From Betaproteobacteria bacterium (GTDB taxonomy: Bacteria > Pseudomonadota > Gammaproteobacteria > Burkholderiales > Casimicrobiaceae), in contig JACPUX010000082.1 in assembly GCA_016192065.1 (NCBI GenBank), forward strand, positions 1 to 64,000: a stretch of DNA of 64,000 nt, written 5' to 3'. The translations under genes and the position numbers were made by a program. Under the pieces are notes generated by a model, which did no database searches, was not told the origin of the DNA, and was given only the letters and a program-made list of their open reading frames with translations. Numbering within the stretch: position 1 is the first letter of the stretch; the number at the start of each line of letters is the position of its first letter. Of this stretch, positions 1 through 8,548 are shown in pieces.

Positions 1-254
1 ACCCCCTCCCCCGGGGAGGGGGCCGGGGGGTGGGGTCCATCCAGCCCGCCGGGCCGTCCCAAGGGGGCGCAAGTCCACCACCAGAGCGGGCACAGCCCGC
101 GAACCACACTCACCCCCTCCCCCGGGGAGGGGGCCGGGGGGTGAGGTCCATCCAGCCCGCCGGGCCGTCCCAAGGGGGCGCAAGTCCACCACCGGAGCGG
201 GCACAGCCCGCGAACCACACTCACCCCCTCCCCCGGGGAGGGGGTCGGGGGGAA
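1..254 (+). repeat. 111-bp tandem repeat array, copy 1
   Basis: Two full units and part of a third repeat with an exact 111-bp period; the unit boundary recurs at 1, 112 and 223. Each unit holds three modules. The first is a near-palindromic C-run/G-run block (CCCCCTCCCCCGGGGAGGGG). The second is a GGGCCGTCCCAAGGGGGCG segment. The third is a short hairpin, GCGGGC-ACA-GCCCGC. Because 111 is divisible by three, the array is open in the hemW frame and encodes a 37-residue repeat there. Related arrays lie near 27.1, 27.6 and 34.3 kb. It begins at the window edge, so its full extent is unknown. Confidence 0.9.
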
Positions 255-275
255 GGGTCGTCGCCCGCCTTAAGG

Positions 276-1433
276 CTGGCCACGCTGCCGCCTCTGGCCA
301 TCTACCTGCACATTCCGTGGTGCCTGAAGAAATGCCCCTACTGCGATTTCAATTCCCATGCCCTTGCCGGACCGGCACCTGAAAACGAATACGTCGCCGC
401 ATTGCTGGCGGACCTTGAGTTCGCCCTCCCGGCGATCTGGGGACGGCGAGTCGTAAGCATTTTTCTCGGCGGGGGCACCCCGAGCTTGTTCCGCCCGGAG
501 TCCATCGACCACCTGCTGGCTGGCATTCGCGCCCGTGTGGCGGTGCTGCCCGACGCGGAAATCACCCTCGAAGCCAATCCCGGCACGTTCGAGGCGGAAC
601 GCTTTCGCGGCTTTCGCGATGCGGGCGTGACGCGGCTCTCCTTGGGTATCCAAAGCTTCGATTCCGCGCAGCTCGCCGCCCTCGGCCGGGTCCATGACGC
701 GCCGCAGGCGCACGCGGCGGCGGCGGCCGCGGTAGCGATTTTCCCGGAGACCAATTTCGATTTGATGTTCGCCCTGCCCGGCCAGGACGCCGCCGGCGCG
801 CTCCACGACTTACGCCAGGCCCTGCGCTACCCGGTACAGCACCTGTCCTTCTACCACTTGAGCATCGAGCCCAATACCTATTTCGCTCGCCACCCGCCAA
901 GGGTGCCGGACGCCGACGCGGCCGCCGAGATCGAGGAAGCAGTGCGCGCCGGACTCGCCGCGGCCGGTTTCGAGCACTACGAGGTATCCGCCCACGCTCG
1001 TCCGGGACACGCCTGCCGGCACAACCTCAATTATTGGCGGTTCGGCGATTACCTCGGCCTGGGCGCCGGGGCACACGGCAAGCTCTCCTTTCCCGACCGG
1101 GTTCTGCGTCAGACCCGCGCCCGCAACCCGCGCGACTACCTGGCCGCGGTTGCCGCCGGCAGGCCGGTGGAAAGCGAGCGCGCGGTCGCGCCGAAGGAGC
1201 TCGGTTTCGAATTCATGCTCAATGCCTTGCGTCTCAAAGAAGGCGTACCCAGCGCCCTGTTCAGCGAGCGCACCGGGCTATCTCCCGCCGTTTTGCAGCC
1301 TGCGCTGCATGAGGCGCAGGCCCGCGGATTGCTGGAACCCGATTCCCGGCGCCTACTCGCCACCCCGCTGGGGCAGCGTTTTCTCGACGATCTGGTGGCC
1401 CTGTTTCTGCCCGGCGACGCATCCGCCGCATGA
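276..1433 (+). CDS. hemW: HemW-like radical SAM heme chaperone
   Basis: The protein starts its conserved part with a radical SAM cluster motif, CLKKCPYC (Cys at codons beginning 321, 333 and 342), directly after the family hallmark YLHIPWC. Further HemW/HemN blocks follow: FLGGGTPS, EANPGTFE and SLGIQSFD. HemW proteins bind heme and a 4Fe-4S cluster and are thought to deliver heme; they are related to, but distinct from, HemN. The start is uncertain. No ATG, GTG or TTG lies between the repeat array and the conserved core, only CTG codons at 276, 285 and 294. The frame stays open upstream through the repeat, with a GTG at 141 and an ATG at 30. The stop overlaps the next start as ATGA, indicating translational coupling to the amidase gene. 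Confidence 0.85.
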   Translation: MATLPPLAIYLHIPWCLKKCPYCDFNSHALAGPAPENEYVAALLADLEFALPAIWGRRVVSIFLGGGTPSLFRPESIDHLLAGIRARVAVLPDAEITLEANPGTFEAERFRGFRDAGVTRLSLGIQSFDSAQLAALGRVHDAPQAHAAAAAAVAIFPETNFDLMFALPGQDAAGALHDLRQALRYPVQHLSFYHLSIEPNTYFARHPPRVPDADAAAEIEEAVRAGLAAAGFEHYEVSAHARPGHACRHNLNYWRFGDYLGLGAGAHGKLSFPDRVLRQTRARNPRDYLAAVAAGRPVESERAVAPKELGFEFMLNALRLKEGVPSALFSERTGLSPAVLQPALHEAQARGLLEPDSRRLLATPLGQRFLDDLVALFLPGDASAA

Positions 1434-2755
1434 GAAAGGAACTCGCACGCCTGAGCTTGCTGGAGCTTGCCGAGGGCTTGCGCGAAGCTCGATTCAGCGC
1501 CGAGGATTACGTGCGCGTTTGCCTCGCGGCGATCAGCGAAAGTGAAGCGCGCATCCGAGCCTGGGCTTTTCTCGATCCCCAATACGCGCTGCGTCAGGCC
1601 AAACGCGCCGACGACCGCCAACGCCAAGGCGAAACGAGCGGCGCCCTGGCCGGCGTGCCCTTGGGAGTGAAGGACATCATCGCCACGGTGGACATGCCCA
1701 CGCAACTGGGCTCACCCATCTTCTCCGGGCACCAACCGCGCCTCCCCGCCGAATGCGTCGAACGCATCGAGGCCTCGGGCGGCTACGTGCTGGGCAAAAC
1801 CGTGACCACGGAGTTCGCCTACCTCACGCCTTCGAAAACGCACAACCCCTGGCAGCTCTCGCACACGCCGGGGGGATCCTCGGCGGGCTCGGCGGCGGCG
1901 GTCGCGGCCGGCCACGTCCCTGCCGCCCTGGGCACCCAGACCCATGGCTCGGTGATCCGCCCGGCCGCCTTCTGTGGCGTGGTGGGCTACAAGCCGAGCA
2001 AGGATCTGCTGCCCTACCGCGGCATCTTCTACCTTGCGCCCAGCCTCGATCAACTGGGCCTGTTCGCGCGTCGGGTCGAGGACGCCGCCCTGGTTGCCGC
2101 AACCCTCGCCGAACCGCGGCAAGAGCTGCCGGTGCAAATCAGCGCGGCCCCCGAGAACCCGCTGTTCGTGCTCATCGAAGACCTGCCTTGGGTTCAGCCC
2201 GACGCGGACATGCGCAGCGCCCTGGAGAACACCGCCTTCCTGCTCCGCCAAGCCGGCGCTCAGGTGGTCTCCGCCCCGCTGCCCGGCGCGCTGCAAGACG
2301 CCGCCGCGGTCCATCGGACCATCCTCTTGTTCGAAGCGGCGAAGGAACTCGGCGAGCTACAGGACCGTGAGCGCGAGCGCATCTCCCCGCAGATGAACGT
2401 GACCCTGGACGCCGGACGTCGGATTGGCGAGGGCGACTATCTCGCCGCACTCGAACGGCGCCGGGAACTCGTCGCCCACTTCGACGCCTTCCTCGCCAAC
2501 GCCCATGCCCTGCTGCTGCCGCCCGCCCCGGGCGCCGCTCCAGCGAGTCTGGCCAGCACCGGTGACCCTTCCTTTTGCACCCTTTTCAGCCTCACCGGCA
2601 TGCCCGCCCTGACCCTACCCGTGGGCCTCAGCCCGCAAGGCCTGCCGCTGGGCCTGCAACTCGGGGCACGGCTGGGGCAAGATGGCGCTTTGCTGGCGGT
2701 GGCACGCTGGTGCGAGGGGGTGCTGTCGTTTCAGGGGCTGCCCGGCTTGAAATAG
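1430..2755 (+). CDS. amidase, amidase-signature family
   Basis: A 441-residue amidase-signature enzyme. The catalytic triad can be placed: Lys81 in PLGVKDI, the cis-serine Ser150 in TPGGSSAGSA, and the nucleophile Ser174 in THGSVIRPA. The usual GTDTGGSIR block reads GTQTHGSVIR here. Members hydrolyse amide bonds of varied substrates, and GatA is a paralog. The protein is slightly shorter than GatA and has no gatB or gatC neighbour, so a stand-alone amidase is more likely than a tRNA amidotransferase. It overlaps the end of hemW by 4 bp and probably shares its transcript. The substrate cannot be read from sequence. Confidence 0.85.
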   Translation: MRKELARLSLLELAEGLREARFSAEDYVRVCLAAISESEARIRAWAFLDPQYALRQAKRADDRQRQGETSGALAGVPLGVKDIIATVDMPTQLGSPIFSGHQPRLPAECVERIEASGGYVLGKTVTTEFAYLTPSKTHNPWQLSHTPGGSSAGSAAAVAAGHVPAALGTQTHGSVIRPAAFCGVVGYKPSKDLLPYRGIFYLAPSLDQLGLFARRVEDAALVAATLAEPRQELPVQISAAPENPLFVLIEDLPWVQPDADMRSALENTAFLLRQAGAQVVSAPLPGALQDAAAVHRTILLFEAAKELGELQDRERERISPQMNVTLDAGRRIGEGDYLAALERRRELVAHFDAFLANAHALLLPPAPGAAPASLASTGDPSFCTLFSLTGMPALTLPVGLSPQGLPLGLQLGARLGQDGALLAVARWCEGVLSFQGLPGLK

Positions 2756-2866
2756 AACAGCGGATCGGCTTGTTCAGCACGGCTGAAGTCCTTCACCCTG
2801 GCGCTCGCCGAATTCTGCTTCGTCGAATTTCGCGGATTGCCTTTTCCGCCAGAATTCGCTCCCTGC

Positions 2867-3604
2867 CTAGATCGCGATATGCCGCCCGCCATCGACATTG
2901 ATGGTGTCGCCGGTGACGTATCCCGCTTCGAAGATGAGGTAGTACACCGCAGCGGCGATTTCTTCGGGTTCGCCCACGCGCTTCATGAGGGTGTGGGAAA
3001 TGACGCGCTGGCGTGCGAGCTCGTCGAACTGTTCGTCTTCGGGCCACAGAATGGGGCCGGGGGCGACGGCATTGACGCGCACTTCCGGTGCGAGTTCTCG
3101 TGCGAGAGCCCGGGTGAGGCCGGCCAGACCCGCTTTGGCGACGTTATATACGAGGTAGTTCTTCAACGGCCGTTCGGCGTGGATGTCGGTGATGTTGACG
3201 ATCGCGCCGCGGCTCTTCTTCAATGCGGGCGCCGCGGCCTGGGCCAGCAGCAGCGGGGCCTTGAGGTTGGCGTCGATCAGCTCGGTCCAGGCCTTGTCGT
3301 CGATTTCGCCCAGGGGCGTGGGGTAGAAGCTCGAAGCGTTGTTGACCAGGGCATCGAGCCGCCCGAAGTGGTTCAGGGTCTGTTGCACAATGTTGGGGAG
3401 CTTGGCGGTTTCCAGGAGATCGGCGGCAATCAGTGCCACCGACTCGGGCCGTAACTGGTTGAGTTCCGCTTGCAAGAGGCGCGCTTCACCGCCCGAACTG
3501 CGATAATGCAGCATCAGACGGGCCCCGGCGCGATGCAGTCGGCGGCAGATCGCGGCGCCGACGCGGCGCGCCCCGCCGGTGACCAGAATGACCTTTTCAT
3601 CCAC
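2867..3604 (-). CDS. pteridine reductase (FolM/PTR1-type SDR)
   Basis: A 245-residue short-chain dehydrogenase with the arginine-containing nucleotide motif TGGARRVG (residues 9-16). That motif marks NADPH-using pteridine reductases and differs from the glycine-rich TGxxxGxG of ordinary SDRs. NNASSFYPT, the TDIHAERP block and the catalytic Y153-x3-K157 pair are present. Enzymes of this type reduce dihydropterins or dihydrofolate. The gene is divergent from the MidA-like methyltransferase with about 90 bp between starts. I recall this pairing from betaproteobacteria but did not check it here. Substrate preference (biopterin versus folate) is not decidable from sequence. Confidence 0.85.
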   Translation of the reverse strand: MDEKVILVTGGARRVGAAICRRLHRAGARLMLHYRSSGGEARLLQAELNQLRPESVALIAADLLETAKLPNIVQQTLNHFGRLDALVNNASSFYPTPLGEIDDKAWTELIDANLKAPLLLAQAAAPALKKSRGAIVNITDIHAERPLKNYLVYNVAKAGLAGLTRALARELAPEVRVNAVAPGPILWPEDEQFDELARQRVISHTLMKRVGEPEEIAAAVYYLIFEAGYVTGDTINVDGGRHIAI

Positions 3605-3693
3605 GCTCAGGTGCTCCCTTACCCGCCTTGCCCAGCCACGAAATCCTTGAGGAATCGCGGCGCATCAAGCCTTGGCAATCTACCACAAGCTAC

Positions 3694-4848
3694 ATGAGGC
3701 CACTACCCGAACCCGACCCCGCCGCGCTCGCGCATAGCGCCAGCTTGGCGGCCCACATCAGGGCCTGCATCGTCGCCGCGGGGGGCTGGATCTCTTTTGC
3801 CGAGTACATGAAGCTTGCGCTATACGCGCCGGGCCTGGGCTATTACGCCGCCGGCAGCTACAAGCTCGGCGCCGCCGGAGATTTCATCACCGCGCCGGAG
3901 ATCTCGCCCCTGTTCGGCGCCGCCGTGGCGGCCCAGGTCGCCGAGGTGCTGCGGCTTGGTGGCGGTGACGTGCTGGAGCTGGGCCCCGGCAGCGGGCGCC
4001 TGGCAGCCGATCTGCTCACCGAGCTGGCGCGGCTCGGGACCCTACCGGAGCGCTACCTGCTGCTGGAGCCCAGCCCTGACTTGCGCGCCCGGCAACAGGC
4101 GCAACTCGCCCGGCTCCCCCAGGACCTGAGCCGTCGATGTGTCTGGCTCGAGGCGCTGCCCGGGAGCTTCACCGGTGTGGTGCTGGGTAACGAGGTGCTC
4201 GACGCTTTGCCGGTCGAGCGAGTGAAACGTGAGGGCGGGCACATCTGGCAACAAGGCGTTGCGCTCACACCCCAAGGAGATTTCGCTTGGGCGGAGCGCC
4301 CGCTGGAGCAAGGCGATCTCCACGCCGCGACCCTTGCCCGCCTGCCAGAGGGGCCTTACCTGAGTGAAATCAACTTCCAGGCGGAAGCTCTGCTGCGTAG
4401 CCTGGGGGCAATGCTCGCGCGGGGGCTGGTGCTCTTCTTCGACTACGGTTATCCGGCTGCCGAGTATTACCATCCGCAACGGCACCAGGGCACGCTTTCC
4501 TGTTTCTATCGCCACCATACCCACGAGGACCCGTTCCACCTTCCCGGTTTGCAGGACCTCACCGCCCATGTGGATTTCACCGCCATCGCCCTGGCCGCGG
4601 CGGAAAGCGGCCTGGAGCTGGCGGGCTATGCCACACAGGCGTGGTTTCTCTTGAATTGCGGCATCCTGGACGCCTTGGCGAACCAGGGCCAACCGGGCAC
4701 AACTGAGCGCCTCAAGGCCAGCAATGCGGTGAACCGCCTGCTCCATCCGGCGGAAATGGGAGAACTGTTCAAAGTCATCGCCTGGACCCGCGCGCTCGAG
4801 CTCGCGCCGCTGGGCTTCCGCCAAGGCAACCAGCTCTTCCGGCTTTGA
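3694..4848 (+). CDS. SAM-dependent methyltransferase, MidA/NDUFAF7 family (COG1565)
   Basis: A class I methyltransferase of 384 residues. The N-terminal block (ISFAEYMKLALYAPGLGYY) and the following GAAGDFITAPEISPLFG are the signature of the MidA/NDUFAF7 family. The SAM-binding segment is VLELGPGSGRLAADLL. NDUFAF7 dimethylates an arginine of mitochondrial complex I; the bacterial substrate is unproven. I place the start at the ATG giving MRPLPEPDP, because sequence upstream of it is unlike the family and overlaps the divergent promoter region. The family assignment is firm, the role inferred. Confidence 0.88.
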   Translation: MRPLPEPDPAALAHSASLAAHIRACIVAAGGWISFAEYMKLALYAPGLGYYAAGSYKLGAAGDFITAPEISPLFGAAVAAQVAEVLRLGGGDVLELGPGSGRLAADLLTELARLGTLPERYLLLEPSPDLRARQQAQLARLPQDLSRRCVWLEALPGSFTGVVLGNEVLDALPVERVKREGGHIWQQGVALTPQGDFAWAERPLEQGDLHAATLARLPEGPYLSEINFQAEALLRSLGAMLARGLVLFFDYGYPAAEYYHPQRHQGTLSCFYRHHTHEDPFHLPGLQDLTAHVDFTAIALAAAESGLELAGYATQAWFLLNCGILDALANQGQPGTTERLKASNAVNRLLHPAEMGELFKVIAWTRALELAPLGFRQGNQLFRL

Positions 4849-4997
4849 ACTTGCAGAATCCTCCCATGACAGAGGCATGAACCGGGCGTAAGATGGCCGA
4901 GCCATTTCGGCATGGCTTTTCCAACTTCGGCTCAAACACCGCCCACGGGTTCTCACGGCCAAGCCTACGGGCCTGCCCTCAGGAAGGAGCAAGCATC

Positions 4998-6353
4998 ATG
5001 TTGCGAAGCAAGCTACTCGTAGTCTCCAGCGTTTTGACCTGGTTCTGCGCCGGCACCGCCGGCGCAGCGCCGGTCCTGATCAACTTCGATCGCGATCCCG
5101 ACGGCGGCGTGATTCCAAACGGCCTGGCCGTGAACACGACCTACGCGACACTTGGCGTGACCTTTTCGCGCGAGGGCGGATCCGCCTGCGGCCCGGATAT
5201 CTACGCCAACAACAACCAGCCGGTGGGCTTCGGCAGCTCGCCCAATGTGGTTTCACCCTGTGCCCCACCCGGCGCTTCGGACATCAATGATTCCTCCTAC
5301 GGCGTGATCAAGGTGAGCCTCGATCGCAACGCCACCAGGGTGTGCATCGACGTGCGCCCCGACGGTCCCAGCCATGCGGGGACGATCCGCGTCTTCAATG
5401 CCAGCGACACCCAAATCAATGCCACCGTTTCGGCCGCCGGGCTAACCCAGCAGCTTTGCGCTGCCGGTTTAGGCATCCGCTACGCGCGCATCGCCGGAAG
5501 CTCATCGACCTCCTTTGCGCGCTTCGACAACCTCGTGGTCAACTTCGGTGGCGGACCGGCAACGCAGTCGTACTATCAAGGCATCGCCGCATTGGCCGCC
5601 CCGACGTGTTCCAGCGCCAGCGGCGGGTCGATCACCACCGGCACGCGGACCTGGGTCTGGAATACCCCCGCCGGTGGCGCCAGCATCACCCGGGTCGATG
5701 CGCGCGACGGCGTGGCCATGGGCAGCCCGGCAAGCTATTCGGCCAACTCCGGTGCGGGAACCCAGGACTACGCCAGTTTTGGCGCTTTTGGTTTGGGGCA
5801 CTATCCCTTCACCTACACCATCCAGGAAGCGATGAGCGTTGGTGGCAGTGTGGTCAGCGTTTCCACGGTCGCCATTCATTGCGCCGCCGACGGCCCCGCC
5901 GGGACGAGTTATTGGGTGGGCATGGCACCGCCCTCGCTGGAGAATCCTCAGCCTTCAAGCTACCAGAGCGGCATCGGGCTGGTTTCCGGCTGGTCCTGCG
6001 TCGGGCCTTATGTCAGCGTATCTTTCTCCGGCCTGGCGCCGATCGCAGCGCCTTACGGTTCGAGCCGGCTCGACACCGCGCCGGCCTGCGGTTCGTGGAA
6101 CACCAACACCGGCTTCGGCCTGCTGGCGAACTACAATCTCTTCGGCACCGCGACGCACAGTGCCCAGCTCTACGTCAACGGGCAGGCTTTCGGTTCGCCT
6201 CGGAGTTTCCAGGTGACCGTGCCCGCGGGTGAATTCCTCACCGGCGTCAGCGCCACGGGCACGGTGCCCAATTTCCCCTCGGCGGGGCGCGCCGCCACCC
6301 TGATCTGGCAGCAGTCGCAACAGAACTTCAGCATCCAGTCGGTTACCCCGTAA
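4998..6353 (+). CDS. secreted protein of unknown function
   Basis: A 451-residue exported protein. The start is set by a good Shine-Dalgarno (AGGAAGGAG) about 8 bases upstream of an ATG followed by MLRSKLL, a hydrophobic stretch and a likely signal-peptidase site after GTAGA-AP. The N-terminal half (about residues 25-180) resembles beta-sandwich domains common in exported proteins: it opens VLINFD and closes ARFDNLVVNF. The C-terminal half is rich in Gly, Ser, Thr and Asn with paired cysteines (about residues 200-450). No membrane anchor, PEP-CTERM or lipobox is visible. It is monocistronic, between the methyltransferase and the hem genes. I do not recognise a specific family. Confidence 0.75.
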   Translation: MLRSKLLVVSSVLTWFCAGTAGAAPVLINFDRDPDGGVIPNGLAVNTTYATLGVTFSREGGSACGPDIYANNNQPVGFGSSPNVVSPCAPPGASDINDSSYGVIKVSLDRNATRVCIDVRPDGPSHAGTIRVFNASDTQINATVSAAGLTQQLCAAGLGIRYARIAGSSSTSFARFDNLVVNFGGGPATQSYYQGIAALAAPTCSSASGGSITTGTRTWVWNTPAGGASITRVDARDGVAMGSPASYSANSGAGTQDYASFGAFGLGHYPFTYTIQEAMSVGGSVVSVSTVAIHCAADGPAGTSYWVGMAPPSLENPQPSSYQSGIGLVSGWSCVGPYVSVSFSGLAPIAAPYGSSRLDTAPACGSWNTNTGFGLLANYNLFGTATHSAQLYVNGQAFGSPRSFQVTVPAGEFLTGVSATGTVPNFPSAGRAATLIWQQSQQNFSIQSVTP

Positions 6354-6804
6354 ACCGGACCAGCCGGAACCAAAGGGGATGGCAGCGAGGCACGGGCGGC
6401 GGCAAACCGCGAACAAACCCTTGTACCAACCAGGGGAGAAACCCCTTGTCTACCGCCCGCAAGGAGCAAGGGGGCGAGCCCCCTTGCAAATCCCCCAAAT
6501 TCATCTCTTCGACTCAATGGTTCTCCGAAACTGTGAAGACTCCAGACTTTAGTGAGTAAAGAGGTGTTGCTGACGCCCACTTCAGTCAATACGGCGACGG
6601 CCGGAACCCAGGGAGTCCAACGCCCTGGGTTCCGGCTAGAGCGGGCGTGGCGGAGCGGGTGTGAGGGCTTGAGTCAGCGTTCCCTCGCCCGGTCCCCAGA
6701 CCGATTTTGACTTGGGCTTGCCGTTGGCCAGTATGGGGCTGCGCCCGGGCGAAGCGCGGACAAGCTGTTAAAATTGCCGGCCCACGGCTACCTGCTTCTT
6801 CACC
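6354..6804. other. intergenic region with two strong hairpins
   Basis: No gene is convincing here. Two perfect inverted repeats stand out. GCAAGGGGGC pairs with GCCCCCTTGC at 6466-6487, and GCCGGAACCCAGGG pairs with CCCTGGGTTCCGGC at 6600-6636 (14-bp arms, 9-base loop). Neither has a clear U-tract, so they may be Rho-assisted transcript ends or repeat remnants. The hemC promoter must lie in the rest of this stretch; I could not place it with confidence. Confidence 0.6.
6600..6636. terminator. perfect 14-bp inverted repeat, terminator-like
   Basis: GCCGGAACCCAGGG and its exact reverse complement are separated by nine bases, giving a very stable stem after the secreted-protein gene and before hemC. 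There is no run of T on either side, so an intrinsic terminator is not certain; a mobile palindromic repeat is the alternative. Confidence 0.45.
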
Positions 6805-7734
6805 ATGCGCACCGCCCCGCAGCGACTTGTCATCGCCACCCGCGAATCCGCGCTCGCGCTTTGGCAGGCCGAGCACATCCGCAGCCGTTTACAGGAGCTG
6901 TACCCCGGTTGCACGGTGGAATTGCTGGGGCTAACCACTCAGGGCGATCAGATCCTCGATCGGCCGCTGGCCGCCATCGGTGGCAAGGGTCTGTTCATCA
7001 AGGAACTGGAAACCGCCATGATCGAAGGCCGGGCGGACCTGGCGGTGCATTCCCTGAAAGATGTTCCCATGGACCTGCCGCAGGGTTTCTGTCTAGCCGC
7101 CATCGGCCACCGCGAAGACCCACGCGACGCCTTCGTCGCCAATCATTATTCAAGTCTGGCCGAGTTGCCCGCCGGAGCGGTCGTGGGCACCTCCAGCCTG
7201 AGGCGCGAAGCGCAACTGCGCGAGCGTTTTCCGCAATTGCAGATCGCCGCCTTGCGCGGCAATGTCGGCACCCGCCTGAGAAAGCTCGATGAGGGCCAGT
7301 ACGCCGCCATCATCCTCGCCGCCGCCGGTTTGATGCGCCTGGGCCTGGGCGAACGCATCACCGCCCGCCTGCAAGCCAGCGAGAGTCTGCCCGCGGTGGG
7401 TCAAGGTGCCCTGGCGATCGAGTGCCTGGCTGATCGCGCCGAACTGATCGACTGGCTCGCACCTTTGCACCATGCCCCCAGCGCCGCCTGCGTTTTGGCG
7501 GAACGTGCCTTCAGCCGCTCTTTGGCGGGAAGCTGCCACACGCCGCTGGCGGGCTACGCCGTGTTCGAAGGGGAGACCCTTTGGCTGCGCGGACTGCTGG
7601 CCAGCCGCGACGGCGCCCGCGTGCTGCGGGCGGAACGCCGCGGTTCCCCGGCACAGGCCGAAGCCCTGGGCGAGGCCTTGGGCGAAGCACTGCGCGCCCA
7701 AGGCGCCGCGGCGCTTCTGGCCGAGCTGGAATAG
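6805..7734 (+). CDS. hemC: porphobilinogen deaminase (hydroxymethylbilane synthase)
   Basis: HemC polymerises four porphobilinogens into hydroxymethylbilane, in the cytosol. The 309-residue length is typical. The catalytic aspartate is D86 in [15 protein letters not shown]. The dipyrromethane cofactor attaches to the cysteine of [11 protein letters not shown], Cys244. The GTSSLRR and RGNVGTRL phosphate/substrate-binding blocks are present. It is the first gene of the hemC-hemD-(dehydrogenase)-hemX-hemY run, with hemD starting 16 bp downstream. The ATG follows a long non-coding region, so transcription of the cluster probably starts here. Confidence 0.97.
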   Translation: MRTAPQRLVIATRESALALWQAEHIRSRLQELYPGCTVELLGLTTQGDQILDRPLAAIGGKGLFIKELETAMIEGRADLAVHSLKDVPMDLPQGFCLAAIGHREDPRDAFVANHYSSLAELPAGAVVGTSSLRREAQLRERFPQLQIAALRGNVGTRLRKLDEGQYAAIILAAAGLMRLGLGERITARLQASESLPAVGQGALAIECLADRAELIDWLAPLHHAPSAACVLAERAFSRSLAGSCHTPLAGYAVFEGETLWLRGLLASRDGARVLRAERRGSPAQAEALGEALGEALRAQGAAALLAELE

Positions 7735-7750
7735 TCCCGCGAAGGCAGGC

Positions 7751-8548
7751 ATGCCCGGTATCGAGACCTTGGCCGCCCGTCAGCCGCTCCTGGGCCGCCG
7801 CATCCTGGTCACCCGGCCGCGCGAGCAGGCAGGCGCCCTGGCGCAAGCGCTCGCCGATGCCGGCGCCTTGGCGCTGCTACACCCGGCGATCCGCATCGAG
7901 CCTCTGGCCGATGCCGGGTCATTGCGTAAGGTTCAGGCGCGACTCGCCGAATTTGATTTTGCCGCGTTCGTGAGCGGCAATGCCGTGCAGTTTGGTCTCG
8001 CGGGCGTCGCGCAGCTGCCGCCCGACTTGATCTGCCTCGCCCCGGGGCCGGGCACGGCGAGGGCGCTGAGGGAGCGTGGCGCATCCCAGGTGCTGCTGCC
8101 GACCGAAAGCTACGATAGCGAAGGCCTATTGGCGCTGCCGGAATTGCAGCATCTGCCGGGGCGGCGCGTGCTCGTGTTGGGTGGCGAGGGCGGGCGCGAG
8201 TTGCTCGCCGAAAGCCTGCGTGCGCGCGGCGCCAGGGTGGAGGTGGTGAGCTGCTACCAGCGCCTGGTGCCGCAGGAGGAGCTGCCCGCGCTGGCCGAAC
8301 TGCTGCTGTGCGCACCGCCCGATGCGACGGTTTTCACCAGTAGCGAAGGGTTGGAGAACCTGCTCCAAAACCTCCCCGAAGCGGCCGCGGGGGTTTTGCG
8401 CACCCTGCCGCTATTCGTTCCGCACCCCCGCATCGCGGAACGGGCGCGAAGCCGGGGCTGCCTGGCGGTGATCAGCACCGCCGGTGCGGATGCCGGGGTG
8501 CTCGCTGGTCTGACAGAACACTTTCGGAGGCCCACCGAGCATGAGTGA
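7751..8548 (+). CDS. hemD: uroporphyrinogen-III synthase
   Basis: HemD cyclises hydroxymethylbilane with inversion of ring D, giving uroporphyrinogen III. The protein is about 265 residues, normal for the family, whose sequence conservation is low. Supporting features are the N-terminal GRRILVTRPREQAGAL, the FVSGNAVQFGL block and the C-terminal ATVFTSSEGLENLL block, plus its place directly after hemC. The ATG 16 bp after the hemC stop gives the family N-terminus; the frame is open further upstream but only inside hemC. Its last 8 bp overlap the next gene, suggesting coupled translation. Confidence 0.93.
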   Translation: MPGIETLAARQPLLGRRILVTRPREQAGALAQALADAGALALLHPAIRIEPLADAGSLRKVQARLAEFDFAAFVSGNAVQFGLAGVAQLPPDLICLAPGPGTARALRERGASQVLLPTESYDSEGLLALPELQHLPGRRVLVLGGEGGRELLAESLRARGARVEVVSCYQRLVPQEELPALAELLLCAPPDATVFTSSEGLENLLQNLPEAAAGVLRTLPLFVPHPRIAERARSRGCLAVISTAGADAGVLAGLTEHFRRPTEHE

